This document shows positions 24,521 through 37,173 of a stretch of DNA of 64,000 nt, in pieces. The stretch covers positions 57,987,809 through 58,051,808 of the forward strand of contig NC_089494.1 of assembly GCF_036850765.1 (NCBI RefSeq), in the 5' to 3' direction. The stretch's first letter is position 1. Each line of letters starts with the position of its first letter. The position numbers and the translations under genes were made by a program. Source of the stretch: Saccopteryx bilineata. Lineage: Eukaryota; Chordata; Mammalia; Chiroptera; Emballonuridae. Under the pieces are notes generated by a model. The model made no database searches and was not told the DNA's origin. It saw only the letters and a program-made list of their open reading frames with translations.

Positions 24521-25113
24521 AGAGTCACCAGGGATATTAGTGTACTCACCAGGGATGTAAGTGTATTCAGAGACCAAGTCAGGTACGAATGTCCTTCTCT
24601 GATTGGAACACTTATTTTCAGCAGTATACAGAGCATAATGATTGACAGCTGTTGAAAATAAGCTCAGAAATGCCATAATGATATTTGGCTGTTTTATTCT
24701 CTTCAAGTAATTCTGTTTATTTCTGAGACTTTATTTCCCAGAGGAAACTCTAGGGGAGGTAACTTGAGCCGAACACACGTACAGGGAAGAGATGACTCTG
24801 GTCTAGTTATAAAACCTTTCTTTGTACTACCTGATTAAGACCGTTTGCCTGAGAATTAAATTCTTAAATTACTAAACACTGTGAAACTGTATAACATCAG
24901 ACCGTTACAGAACGTTCTCTGAACTGGAAAAGAGGAATCTTGCATTTTCAGTTCTGCCTCAGTTTTTTCAGCTATAACATAAGGATAATATGTCCAGACA
25001 TTTCTACCCCATATGCTATTTTGTAAGGATATAAACACTAAATTTAATCATTAGATTCTAATAAGATCATAGGAAAGCATATTCAAAAGGATAAAGTAAG
25101 AAATGTAAGGCTT

Positions 25114-25514
25114 GGCCCTGGCCAGTTGGCTCAGCGGTAGAGCGTCGGCCTGGCGTGCGGGGGACCCGGGTTCGATTCCCAGCCAGGGCACACAGGAGAA
25201 GTGCCCATTTGCCTCTCCACACCCCCCCTCCTCCTTCCTCTCTGTCTCTCTCTTCCCCTCCTGCAGCCAAGGCTCCATTGGAGCAAAGATGGCCCGGGCG
25301 CTGGGGTTGGCTCCTTGGCCTCTGCCCCAGGCGCTAGAGTGGCTCTGGTTGCGGCAGAGCCACGCCCCGGAGGGGCAGAGCATCGCCCCCTGGTGGGCAG
25401 AGCATTGCCCCTGGTGGGCGTGCCGGGTGGATCCCGGTGGGGCGCATGCGGGAGTCCGTCTGACTGTCTCTCCCCGTTTCCAGCTTCAGAAAAATACAAA
25501 AAAAAGAAAAAAAA
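25114..25514 (+). mobile_element. tRNA-derived SINE, long group, well-preserved copy
   Basis: Intact pol III A-box TGGCTCAGCGGTAGAGCG at 25129-25146 and B-box GGTTCGATTCC at 25170-25180. The body runs to an A-rich tail. TSD AAGAAATGTAAGGCTT is perfect over 16 bp at 25098-25113 and 25515-25530. This is the best-preserved long-group copy in the window. Confidence 0.95.
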
Positions 25515-25530
25515 AAGAAATGTAAGGCTT

Positions 25531-26227
25531 TATTAATATTTATAAATGCACATTTCAGCAGGCTTTATTCACAGGGCCTGGTCCTAGGGAGGATCTCGCT
25601 CGTAAAAGGAGAACTTTGATTTCAGATGTGGTAGTACCTATATTGACTATATTTTCTGTATTCTTGATATTCTGGCATGTGGAGCCTTGACCCTGGAGAG
25701 ACTGCCCATCCCAGGGCCAACTAATAATCGGAGATAGCGTATTACTTTCCTGTAAGTGTGCCTTTGATATATAAACCAACCTATCCAGAGCCTGCATCTC
25801 CAACTGTCTCCTTCATCAAACTCTCACACACCATGCCACTATTTCCCCCACCCTAAGTCACCCTAGAACCAGGTACTGGACAACTAGGGATCGCCTCTAT
25901 CTCCCAGAGCCTATCAAAATTATTCAGACTGTCTAATCCTCAGGGAACTCAGCCTGTCTTACTCGCTCCTTTTGGAAAGATCCCTCATGAAGGCTCTGGG
26001 TTATATCTCCCACTTCCCTCCTGCCTCCTGACGAGCCTGTCCTGTCCCCATGTGGCCCTGCATGGCATGCCATGCCTCCTTTTCTAAAGAGCTGTGGTTA
26101 TGGCCTTAATCCTTCATGACAATCATTCTCATATCTGCGTGTCATCATACCTGATTAAAACTAATCCCTAGTACACTGTAACACAATACTACACATACAT
26201 GATGCTTTATATTGATTACTTTAAATG
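25531..26227. other. Intronic sequence, possible old LTR
   Basis: 'catgtggccctgcatggcatgccatgcctcc' and pyrimidine-rich neighbours look like retroviral LTR sequence, but no ends or primer site could be fixed. Confidence 0.3.
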
Positions 26228-27136
26228 TAATCAAATGCTTTATTATTTTAAATTTTACTTAGAAAATTAACTTTAACAGGATGACATTGATCAATAAGAA
26301 TACATAGGTTTCAGGTGAATATTTCTATAGCATTTGAACTGTTGATTATGTTGTATACCCATCACCTAATGTCAAATCATTTTCTGCCACCTTATATTTG
26401 TCCCTCCTTAGACCCTTCTCCCCACCCCATTCATTCAAGTTCCCTTCACCCTCACCCACGTTCCCTTCCCCCCGGTAACCACTTCACTTTTTATCTATGT
26501 CCGTAAGTCTCAGTTTTATATCCCTCCTATGTGTGAAATCATACAGTTCTTAGCTTTTTCTGATTTACTTGCTTCACTCAGTATAATGTTCTCAAGGTCC
26601 ATCCATGTTGTTGTAAATGTCACTATGTCATCATTTCTTATGGCTGAGTAGTATTATATCGTATATATGTACCACATCTTCTTTATCCAATCCTCTATCA
26701 AGGAACACTTTGGTTGTTTCCGTGTCTTGGCCACTGTGAATAATGCTGTGATGAACATGGGGGTGCATGTGTCTTTACAAACCAATGTTTACAAGTTTTT
26801 TGGGTAGGTACCCATATAGAGGGATTGCTGGGTCATATGGTAATTCTACTCTTAAGTTTCTGAGGAACCACCATACTTTCTTCCATAATGGTTGTACTAC
26901 TTTGTTTTCCTATCAACAGTTAATGAGGGTTCCTTTTTCTCTGCAGCCTCTCCAACACTTGTTATTATCTGTCTTGTTGATAATAGCTAATCTAACTGGT
27001 ATGAGGTGGTATCACATTGTAGTTTTGATTTGCATTTCTCAAATAGCTAGTGAAGATGAGCATCTTTTCATATATCTGTTGGCCATTTATATGTCTTCTT
27101 GGGAGAAATGTCTGTTCAGGTCCTCTCCCCATTTTT

Positions 27137-27504
27137 TTTTTTTTTGTATTTTTCCAAAGTGGGAGGCAGACAGACAGACTCCCACATGTGCCCAACTGGG
27201 ATCCACCCAGCAAACCCACTAGGAGGTGATGCTCTGCCCATCTGGGTAGCTACTTTGTTGCAACCGGAGCCATTCTAGTGCCTGAGGAGGAGGAGGCCAT
27301 GGAGCCATCCTCAGAGAGCCCAGGCCAACTTTTGCTCCAATGGAGCCTTGGCTGTGGGAGAGGAAGAGAGAGATTGAGAGAAAGGAGAGGGGAAAGGGTG
27401 GAGAAGCAGATGGGTGCTTCTCCTGTGTGCCCTGAGTGGGAATCAAACCTGGGACTTCCACATGCCATGCCAATGCTCTACCGTTGAGCCAACTGTCCAG
27501 GGCT
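27137..27504 (-). mobile_element. tRNA-derived SINE, long group, inside L1 element 2
   Basis: Poly-T, body, then inverted head GAGCCAACTGTCCAGGGC. TSD TCCCCATTTTT at 27126-27136 and 27505-27515. It splits the ORF2 C-terminal region. Confidence 0.93.
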
Positions 27505-28873
27505 TCCCCATTTTTAACTGGATTGTTTGTTGCTGAGTTTTTGAGTTCTTTATATATTTTGGATATTAACCCCTTATAGGATTTGTTGTTTGCAAATATC
27601 ATTTCCCATTTAGTTGGCTGCCTATTTGTTTTGTTGTCAGTTTCTTTTGCTGTGCAGAAGCTTTTTAGTTTGATATAGTCCCATTCATTTATCTTTGCCT
27701 TTACTTCCTTTGCCTTTGGAGTCAAATTCATAAATTGTTCTCTACAGCCAAGGTCCATGAGCTTAGTACCTGTGTTTTCTTCTATATAATTTTTAGTTTT
27801 AGGTCTTATATTTGTGTCTTTGATCCATTTTGAATTAATTTTTGGGCAGGGGGACAAATTGTAGTCAAGTTTCATTCTTTTGCGTGTGGTTTTTCCATTT
27901 TCCCAGCACCATTTATTAAAGGGGCTTTCTTTTCTCCATTGTGTGTTTTTGGCTCCTTTGTTGAATATGATTTGTCCATATATATGTGGTTTTATTTCTG
28001 GGCTTTCAATTCTAGTCCATTGGTCTGTATGTCTGTTTTTCTGCCCCAATACTATGCTGTTTTGATTATTGTGGCTCTATAGTATAATTTGAAGTCAGGT
28101 ACTGTGATACCTTTGGCTTCATTCTTTTTCTTCAGGATTGCTTTGGATATTCAGGGTTTTTAATAGTTTTATACAAACCTGATACTTTTTTGTTCTATTT
28201 TCTAACTATGTTGATTCTTCCAATCCATGAACATGGAATATTTTTCCATTTCATTGTGTTGTTTTCAATTTCTTTCAATAATGTTTTGTAGTTTTCAGTA
28301 TATAAGTCCTCCACATCCTTTGTTAAATTTATTCGTAGGTACTTTTTTTTGTTGTTATTGCAATTGTAAAAGGAATTGATTTATTTTTTTAGTTCATTTT
28401 TTGAAGTTTCATTGTTGGCATATAGAAAACCAGTAGACTTTTGTATATTGACTTTGTATCCTGAAACTTTACTGTATTGGTTTATTGTTTCTAATAGTTT
28501 TTGGTTTTCATTTAGGTTTTCCATTTCTTTGTGGCTTAGTCTAGGAATATTGTTGTTGGAGTTTTCTATAAACAGGATCATGCCATCTGCAAAAAGTGAT
28601 ACCTTTACTTCTTTCCCGATATAAATGTTTTTTTATTTCTTTCTCTTGCCTGATCACTCTGGCTAAAACATCCAGAACTTTGTTGAATAACACTGGAGAG
28701 AGTGGACACCCTTGCCTCATTCTTGATTTTAGAGGAAAAGCCTTCATTTTTTCACCATTTAGTATGATATTAGCTGTTGCTTTGTCATATATGGCCTTTA
28801 TTATGTTGAGGTACTTTCCTTCTATTCTCATTTTATTGAGTGTTTTAAACATAAAAGGATGCTGTATTTTATT

Positions 28874-29044
28874 TTATTTTATTTATTTATTTTTTTTTTT
28901 TCATTTTAGAGAGAGAGAAGGGGGGAAGGAGCTGGAAGCATTAACTCCCATATGTGCCTTGACCAGGCAAGCCCAGGATTTCGAACCGGCAACCTCAGCA
29001 TTTCCAGGTCGACGCTTTATCCACTGCGCCACCATAGGTCAGGC
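28874..29044 (-). mobile_element. tRNA-derived SINE, short group, inside L1 element 2
   Basis: Inverted head 'actgcgccaccataggtcaggc'. TSD GATGCTGTATTTTATT is perfect at 28858-28873 and 29045-29060. Confidence 0.94.
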
Positions 29045-31209
29045 GATGCTGTATTTTATTGAATGCCTTTTCTGCATCTATTGATAAGATCATATAATTT
29101 TTCTTCTTTGTCTTGTTGATGTGGTGTATTACGTTGATCAATTTTCATATGTTGAACCATCCTTGTGCTCCTGGAATGAATCCCACATAATTGTGATGTA
29201 TTATTTTTTTTAATGTGTTGTTGTATTAAATCTGCCAATATTTTGTTTAGGATTTTTGCATCTGCATTCATTAGAGATAGTGGTCTGTAGTTTTCTTTTT
29301 TTGTGTTGTCCTTGCCAGGTATGAGTGTTATGTTGGCCTCATAAAATTTGTTTAGTAGTATTGCTTTTTCCTCAAGGTTTTGGAAGACTTTGAGAAGGAT
29401 AGGTACCAAATATTTGAATGTGTGGTAGAATTCACTAAGGTAACTACCTTGCCCTGGACTTTATTTTGGGGGAGGTTTTTGATAATTGTTTCTATTTCCA
29501 CCTTCCTTATAGGGCTATTTAGGTTTTCCATTTCTTTGTGGCTTAGTCTAGGAATATTGTATAGTTGTAGGAATTTATCCATTTTCTTTAGGTTGTTGAA
29601 TTTGGTGGCATATAATCTTTCACAATATTCTTCTATGATCTTTTGTATATCTATGTCAGTGGTAATTTCTCCTTTTTCATTTTGTATTTTGTTATTTTGA
29701 GTCCTTCCTCTATTTTTCTTAGTGAGTCTAACCAGTGGTTTATCGATTTTATTGATCTTTTAAAAGAACCAGATCTTTGTTATATTAACTTTTTCTCTCT
29801 CTCTATTTTTTTGTTCTCTATTTCATTTAGTTCTGCTCTAATTTTTACTACAGTATTTCCTTTCTTCTGCTGACTTTGGGTTGCCTTTGTTCTTCTTTTT
29901 CTTGCTCCTTAATGTGTGATGTTAGGTTGTTTACATGGGATCTCTCTTGTTTCTTGATATATGCCTGTAATAATATAAAATTTCTTTTTATTACTGCTTT
30001 CATTGCATCCCAGAAATTTTGATTTGTCATGTTGTCATATTCGTTTGACTGCTTTTATTTCTTCTTTGACCCAGTCATTTTTTAGAAGTATGTTATTTAA
30101 TTTTCACATTTTTGAGAGTTTATTTACTTCCTTTTTACAGTTGAATTCTAATTTCAAAGCCTTATGATCAGAAAATATAATTTGGTATAATTTCAATTTT
30201 CCTAAATTTGTTTATGTAGTTTTGTAGCCCAAAATATGGTCTATCCTTGAGAATGTTCCATATACACTAGAGACGAATGTATAATCTGACGATATGGGCT
30301 GAAATGTCCTGTAAATGTCTATTATGTCCATTTGGTCTAGAGTGTCATTTAAGGCCAATATTTCTTTATTGATTTTTTTGAATAATCTATCAAAAGCTGT
30401 GAATGGTGTATTGAAATTTTTAAGTATGATTGTGTTTTTGTCTGCTTCTATTTTTAGATCAGTTAGTGGATGTCTCATATATTTTGGTGCTCCTTGGTTT
30501 GGTGCATATATATTAAGAAGTGTTATGTCTTCTTAATACAATGTGTCCTTTATCATTATGATATGTTTATATTTGTCTTTGGTTGCCTTTGTTGTCTTGA
30601 AGTCTATATTGTCAGATATGAGTATGGCTACACTTACTTTTCTTTGGATATTATTTACTTGGAGAATTGTTTTCCAACCTTTCACTTTGAATCTACTTTT
30701 GTCCTTGCAGCTTAGATATATCTCTTGGAGGCAGCATATGGTTGGATTTAGCTCTTTGACCCAATCTGTTACTCTGTGTCTCTTTATTGGTGACTACAGT
30801 CTATTTACATTTAGGGTAATTATTGACACTTGAGGATTTCCAAAAGCCATTTTATGTTTGGTTTACTGATAGCTTTGTGTCTTGTTTGGTTCTTCTTTTT
30901 TTGGTTTCTGTCAGTTGTTTTTGTTTGCTGATATTCTGTACTTCTTTCATCAGTTTCTTCTTTTTTCATCTGTGTTTTTTAGTAGTGGCTTTTTTCTGGG
31001 TGGTTACCATTAGATTATTAAGAGAAAAATGTTCATATGTATAAGAGTTTTTTGTTATATGAGTGCTTCTGCACTCCATCCTCCTTTGCTGCTGCAGATC
31101 TTTATCCTCTCCTTTTTATGTTACTGTTGTCACAGATAATCCTTGTTTTTATTATGACCTTGATGGAGCTTTTACTGTAGTTTTGATTTGTTTTGTTCTT
31201 TGCATCTGG

Positions 31210-32136
31210 TCAAATAACCCCCTTGAGTATTTCCTGCAGCAGGCATTTTCTGGTGATAAATTCCTTCAGATTCTGTATGTCTATAAAAGTTTTTATTTCT
31301 CCTTTATATTTGAAGGATAACTTTGATGGATATTGTATTCTTGGCTGGTAATTCCACTCCTTCAGTGTTTTTAATGTTTGAGTCCACTCTCTTCTGGCTT
31401 GTAGAGTTTCTGCTGAGAAGTCTGATGATAACCTAATGGGCTTTTCTTTGTATGTTGTGTTCCTTTTTTTCCTAGCTGCCTTGAGGATTCTTTCTTTGTT
31501 ATTGATTTTTAACAATTTTATTATGATGTGCCTTAGAATAGGTCTCTTTGGGTTGTGGTAACTCGGCATTCTGTTTGCTTCTTGGATTCAAGGCTCTAAC
31601 TCTTTCCATAGGCTTGGGAAATTCTCATCAATTCTTTGTTTGAATAAGCTCTCCATTCCTTTCTTCCTCTCTTCTTCTTCTGATATACCTATTATTCTGA
31701 TATTGATCTTTCTGATGAAGTCAGACAATTCTTATAGAGCTCTCTCAGTTTTTTCAATTCATGAGTCTCCCTCCTCTTCTCTCTGTAGCATCTCTAGTTG
31801 CCTATTTTTGTTGCCACTGATTCTTTACTCTATCTGACTTGTTCTATTAGCTAAGCTTGCTACCTCAGGTTTTAATTCACATATTGAGTTCTTTATCTCT
31901 GTTTTTAAAGTTTCAATTTCCTTGGTGAGGTATTCTTTTTGTTCATTAATTTGTTTTCTGAACTTATTAAGTTGCCTACTGATGTCTTCTTGCATCTCAA
32001 TGAATATTTTCAGAACTTCAATTTTGAATTCTCTACCATTTATCTCCAAGGCTTTACTGTGATTGAGATTTTTTTCTGGAGATTTTTTATTTTCCTTCTG
32101 AACTACATCTCTGTCTTGTGTAGCCATGGTATTCAA
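31210..32136 (-). pseudogene. L1 ORF1p remnant (element 2)
   Basis: Starts MATQDRDVVQKENKK at 32136 and runs as a Lys/Glu-rich, coiled-coil-like stretch to about 31825, then in another frame through EGVITPRIQYPSKLSF-like C-terminal sequence (31569-31210). ORF1p is the L1 RNA-binding trimer. The break near 31825 makes it nonfunctional. Confidence 0.85.
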
Positions 32137-32149
32137 TTTCTTTCTCTCT

Positions 32150-32474
32150 TTCTCTTTTTTTGTGTGTGACAGAGACAGAGAGAAATAGAGGGACAGATAG
32201 GGACAGACAGACAGGAAGGGAGAGAGATGAGAAGCATCAATTCTTAGTTGCGGTACCTTAGTTGTTTATTAATTGCTTTTTCATATGTGCCTTAACTAGG
32301 GGGCTACAGCAGAGTGAGTGACCCCTTGCTGAAGCCAGCAACCTTGGGCTCAAGCTGGTGAGCCTTGCACAAGCCAGATGAGCCTGCACTCAAGCTGGTG
32401 ACCTCAGGGTTTTGAACTTGGGTCCTTCGTGTCCCAGTTTGATGCTCTATCCACTGTGCCACCAGTTGGTCAGG
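32150..32474 (-). mobile_element. tRNA-derived SINE with internal repeats (VNTR group), inside L1 element 2
   Basis: Contains 'gacagagacagagagaaatagag' at the left, then repeated 'ctcaagctggtga' units at 32350-32407, then the inverted tRNA-like head near 32445-32474. Approximate TSD atttctttct / atttcttctttct. Lies in the L1 5' region next to ORF1. Confidence 0.85.
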
Positions 32475-33599
32475 TAGATTTCTTCTTTCTTGATGGCATT
32501 TGAGAGTGGTATTGTTAAGAATCCTAACAAAAAACAACTAAAAAATTTAAAATATATACAATAAAAATATAAAAATTAAAAAAAAATTATGACCAGTAAA
32601 GAAGAAAAACCATAAGAAAGAAGACTGAAAACAAAGAAAAAGATAAAAAACAAATCATGCACAAAAAGAATATAAATATAAAAATTTTTAAAAATGAAAT
32701 TCAAAATGAAAAAAATAAAAAGTACTAAGAAGAAAAAAAGAGAAAAATGGTAAGAAAGAGGAAGAAAAAGGAAAATAAATTTTAGTTTTGAGAGGTTTCT
32801 TCCCATAGGTGTCACTGTATTATAACTTTTAGCTCCATGAAGTTCCTGAGCTGTCCACTGAGATGTTGTTGTGGCAATGATGTAGGCAGGGCTGCAGTCA
32901 CATTGATGAGTAGGGCATGTTGTGAGGGCATTATGGCTCTAACAATGGCAATCTCAGGCTTCTGGGCATTCCTGCATACATCTCAACAGACCTGGTGACC
33001 AGACATGGGACACCATGTTCTTCAGGGGAGAGAGTGGCTCTGGAGAGCTAGCTGTGTGGTTTGTCTCTGCTACTCTCAATACTGTGAGGTGAGGGAAGTG
33101 GGATCTGGGAGGTTGGAAGCCACACTTTAGTTTTCTCTGTCTCTGCTGAGTGCAAGCTGCAGGCTGACTGTGGGAACACTGGCCGTGACTCTGCACTCTG
33201 GCTGCTTAGGCTTATCTCCCCTTCTGTCCCTCGATCTCACCGCTTTTCCTGGCAGAAGGAGACCCAGTCACTCCCGGTTTCCCCCACCATATCCCTCAGA
33301 CAAAATCCAGAGAGCCTTAGCTTCCCACCTCCTCATAGTCCAGAACCCTCCCCCCATCATTCCAGGTTTGTCTCCTCTCCTCTCCAAAGCCCACTATGAA
33401 TGCATTTCATCTTCTGTTCCCCTTTTCACCCTATTCTACCTTTAGTCTATTCAGTGTGTGGATCTTTCAGGCACACCTGCAAGTCCAGCTGGGGTTCCTT
33501 TGATGTATTATAGATGTTCAATTTCAAGGGGAGCAATCAGGAATATCTCTCATGCTGCCATTACTCTGACATCATGGGTTCCATAATCAAATGTTTTAT

Positions 33600-33950
33600 C
33601 AGTGGTAGTCAACCTGGTCCCTACTGCCCACTAGTGGGTGTTCCAGCTTTCATGGTGGGCAGTAGCAGAGCAACCAAAGTATAAATAAAAAGATAGATTT
33701 AACTATAGTAAGTTGTTTTATAAAGATTTATTCTGCCAAACTTAGCGAAAATACTAAATAAAGTACTTGGTAAGTAATATTATTATATGCTTTAACTTGC
33801 TATAATTCTGCTTTATAAATTTTATAAAGGAAAGTTACTTCCCTACTTTATAAATCACCATTACTGTGAAACTGGTGGGTGGTTAGAAAATTTTACTACT
33901 AACAGAGATACGAAAGTGGGCGGTAGGTATAAAAAGGTTGACTACCCCTG
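33600..33950. mobile_element. Non-autonomous hAT MITE, 351 bp
   Basis: Ends CAGTGGTAGTCAACCTGGTC and AAGGTTGACTACCCCTG are inverted. The left edge touches the L1 TSD (33584-33599). The hAT TSD is imperfect (ttttat / ctttaaat), as expected of an older copy. The same family as the fold-back copy at 37.2 kb ('tcaacctggtccctac', 'gcccactagtgggc'). Confidence 0.85.
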
Positions 33951-35800
33951 CTTTAAATGAAGATTAGGCTGACAGGATTTACATATTCTGCACTGAGAAG
34001 CATAAAGTTATGTTTATTTCTTTTTTACAATTGATCAATATGTCTATTTTTCATGTATAATATGTCATCTCAAGAAGTTTCTCTGGTATAAAATTCTTAT
34101 GTGATATATCCAGATTTACCATTTATAGTTTTATTCTCAAAATCCTAGAGATTTAAAAAAGTGACGAAATCTGGATCACGTACTTGTAAACTAAATAAAT
34201 TCTAGAAAATGACTTAAAAGGGTAAATGAACACTAAATCTCAGTGCTTGTAATTAAGCTCTACTAATTTATTAGGCAAGGTGGAAACTATGACACTATTT
34301 TATTCTAAATATGTTCACTGTTTGTTAAAAAGATAGGCTTTTTTATTTCATGCTTTTCTGTTTGGACATGATGTTAATTTTATACTATGCATTATACTTT
34401 TTTTACTTATGCTGCCTATCATACTTTATCAGATTATTAGAATGTTTTAACCTTTCCTTTTTTCATTTAAAAAAATTAGATGGTACTCCTTTTTCATTTT
34501 AATGGCTATGGAAGTTTAATGAGCTAATAGTTTTTGTGGGCATTTGGTAACTTGATGTGCATGGTTACATATTTAAAGTTTTAATAATGGCTGTAACGGA
34601 ATTAAGAACTGTAGGCTTGGGATATTGTGGAAATGATTATCCAAGGGTTGCTAAGGAAACCAGCCTAGATTTTTATTCTTTTGTGCGTAAGGTCTCCTGG
34701 AAAAGTGAAGCTGATGTCTTTAGTAGCCTCCTCTATGGAGTACTCATGTTTCCCCCTTGTTTATTTCTCCTTTGGCTTTCAGAGGACCACTAAGTGATGG
34801 GTTGCATGTGCCGTGCAGTTGTTAAGGCTGGCTTCTTTCTTTTCTGTCTTAAAGAGGTATGTGAGACTGGGGTCAGGTTCTTTTCTCACTTTCTCTTGAG
34901 CATTGTCTTTGAAAGCCCAGGACAGCCATTATACCCCCTTTTTATCACAGCCTGGACAGTATCATGCAGAGAAGCAAGGAGAGGAGCCAGTGGCAGTGAA
35001 TGTGCCAGGCACTGACCAAGCAGGCAGAGGAGCATGGGATCTGTAGAGAAGGGGCTGAGAGCATAGCTGGAGCCGAGACCCCTCTACCCTTGCTCCTTTT
35101 CCACACGTTGCTCACTGGAAGAAACAAGAGGAACAGCTTCTCAGTAGGTCCTTTAAAAATTTTTATTTATTTATTTATTAATTATTACCATGCCTGCTGT
35201 GAGTCCCACACAATAGCTACAAAGGAATTTGCATCAGTGAGATCCTACTAATTTAAAATAGAAAGGGGAGGAGAACATTTCTTTCACCTTTGAATTAACC
35301 AAATTGAGGTGATTTGCTATGTTAAATGAAAGAGCAGAGAGGTCAACTGGGAAAAGAGGAATGAATCACTGTCAAGGTAAGGAAGCTTTATACCTAAGAC
35401 CTGGAGTTTTTGTTAAAAAACAACAACAACAAAAACCAATTTTATTCTGTAGTGATAGCCTTGAATTAATCAAGTATTTATGTATGTAGCAGAATAACAA
35501 TATTAATCATTTCTTGTAGCAACCTTAGGGAACCTGTATAATTTATGCTGAATTATATGGAAATCATTTAATGGAAAATGATATGGAAAGATATGAGTTA
35601 TAAAATTATATAATTATGCTTTCTGTCTACCAACTACAGCCAAAATTTACTTCTAAGCCTTCTCTTTACTCTTGGATGTTGCTTTGACCCTACTCCTTCA
35701 CGGCTAACTTAGCACCTGGCCCTGTAGCTGGTATGGAGTAGGTCCTTGGTAAATCATTTTTGAATGAATGGAAGAGCCCTTACTATAGCTTTTTATTTCA
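33951..35800. other. Intronic sequence, no gene recognised
   Basis: Only a (TTTA)n patch at about 35158-35183 and unsupported short frames. Sequence around 35690-35770 ('gcacctggccctgtagctggtatggagtaggtccttggtaaat') looks like an old L2/MIR tail. Confidence 0.5.
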
Positions 35801-35844
35801 TCTCGGGAGTAACATGCCCTGTTGGGACCATTAGGTAGGCTTGA

Positions 35845-36055
35845 ATGTCTCAATAGCAGCACTACTGACATTTTGGACTAGATAATTCTTTGTTGGGGTA
35901 AATGCTAACCTGTGCATAGTAGGATGCTTATCAGCATCCCTGGCCTCTACCTACTAGATGCTTGTCCAGTCATAACAATTAATAATGTCTCTAGACATTG
36001 TCTAATGACCCCTGAGGGCAAAATACCCCTCTTTGGAAACCACTGATGTAGGACA
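35845..36055. repeat. Old hAT-Charlie-type MITE (MER20/MER58-like)
   Basis: Contains 'gcagcactactgacattttggactagataattctttgttggggt' and 'agcatccctggcctctacctactagatgc', ending 'ggaaaccactgatgta'. Diverged and shared among placental mammals; exact family uncertain. Confidence 0.7.
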
Positions 36056-36427
36056 ACTTGGCAATAATCATGTACTGCCTTAAGAATATTCATAACTTCT
36101 AATGTAGCAATTCCTGATTGCCATGAGGAAATTTTTATGGGTATGTACAAAGATTGGTCTATATGAATACTCATTGCAATGTTATTTAAAATAGTGTAAA
36201 GTTATCAACCTAAATATCCAACTAGAGGGTTGCATAAATAGATTATGATACCTTATAAAACAGAATATTTAATCAGAGGAAATTTCTCACAAAATATTTA
36301 GAAAAGCATTTAGAAAATAATAGCATCCTAGTTTTCTAAACAATAACAACAAAAGCATGAGGGGAAGTGTTTGGATCGGAATCTGAGACTGGGTTTGGTT
36401 CCCAGTTCCACCATCTAAGAGTTGTCT

Positions 36428-36558
36428 AGGCCTTACCTGTGGTGGCATGGTGGATAAAGTGTCGACATGGAATGCTGAGGTTGCTGGTTCGAAACCCCGG
36501 GCTTGCCTGGTCAAGGCACATATGGGAGTTGGTGTTTCCTGATCCTCCCTTCTTCTCC

Positions 36559-36610
<52 letters not shown>

Positions 36611-36634
36611 CTAAAATGAATAAATAAATAAAAA
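36428..36634 (+). mobile_element. tRNA-derived SINE, short group
   Basis: Head 'ttacctgtggtggcatggtgg', B-box GGTTCGAAACC at 36486-36496, (TC)n at about 36562-36606, tail (AATA)n. TSD TAAGAGTTGTCT (36416-36427) against TAAGAGTTGTTT (36635-36646). Confidence 0.92.
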
Positions 36635-36654
36635 TAAGAGTTGTTTAAGATTTT

Positions 36655-36790
36655 ACCTCTTTAGTTGTTAATTTCAGCAGTCCTCAATGGGATGATAATA
36701 CCTATCTTAAAAGGTTGTCAGAATTAAATAAAGGTTTATGAAACTTGCTTAGCATGCTGTTTGATACATAATGAAGACCCAATAAAAAAA
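36655..36790 (+). repeat. MIR SINE fragment
   Basis: 'tcctcaatgggatgataatacctatcttaaaaggttgtcagaattaaat' is MIR 3' sequence. Confidence 0.75.
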
Positions 36791-37173
36791 TAATAGAATA
36801 GTACCTTACGAGAGGCTGGTCGATGAGATGTCAGAACATTAATAGAGGTGATCTCAGAGTGGTGGGTTGACTTTTTTCTCTTCACTTTTTTCTTTTATTT
36901 TATGTATTTTTCCAAAATGTCCACATATCTTTTAATAAGAGTAGTTGTAGTTGCTTTAAGAGACACGCCTCACCTCCTAAGCTCAGTGGCACACAGTGGT
37001 AACACACAGAAATTGACCCATCTGGGTGATGGGTAGCTATCCTCCAACAATGGTTTTTTTTTCTTTCTGGGCCTCTGAAACTTCAGTGTGGGACTTCCAA
37101 GAATTCTGTGAGCATCAACACCTAGTTAACCGATGAGGGGAAAAAAGAAATGGACAAATAAAGTGGGAAATTT

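Larger units (their letters stand above)
26640..30900 (-). pseudogene. L1 ORF2p remnant (element 2)
   Basis: Endonuclease end with IDIYRTFQP and RIDHILGYKT at 30478-30212; linker and fingers at 29582-29056; RT with [20 protein letters not shown] at about 28790-28730; C-terminal part with [20 protein letters not shown] at about 27977-27918; and the Cys-rich end near 26900. At least five frame changes and two SINE insertions. No activity is expected. Confidence 0.9.
26244..33583 (-). mobile_element. Near full-length L1 (element 2), antisense to PDE11A, three nested SINEs
   Basis: Order on the minus strand: 5' UTR (about 33583-32480), ORF1 (about 32136-31210), ORF2 (about 30900-26600), 3' UTR ending 26244. 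TSD TAATCAAATGCTTTAT (26228-26243) against TAATCAAATGTTTTAT (33584-33599), one mismatch. Removing nested SINEs at 27137-27504, 28874-29044 and about 32150-32474 leaves about 6.4 kb, the size of a complete mammalian L1. Both reading frames are broken by many stops and frame changes. Confidence 0.95.

Noticed and set aside
24103..24655. Overlapping short frames in the GC-rich patch
   Set aside because: No conserved domain or splice context; composition-driven.
25114..25190. Functional tRNA gene
   Set aside because: The tRNA-like head lacks a complete cloverleaf and continues into a SINE body with an A tail and TSD.
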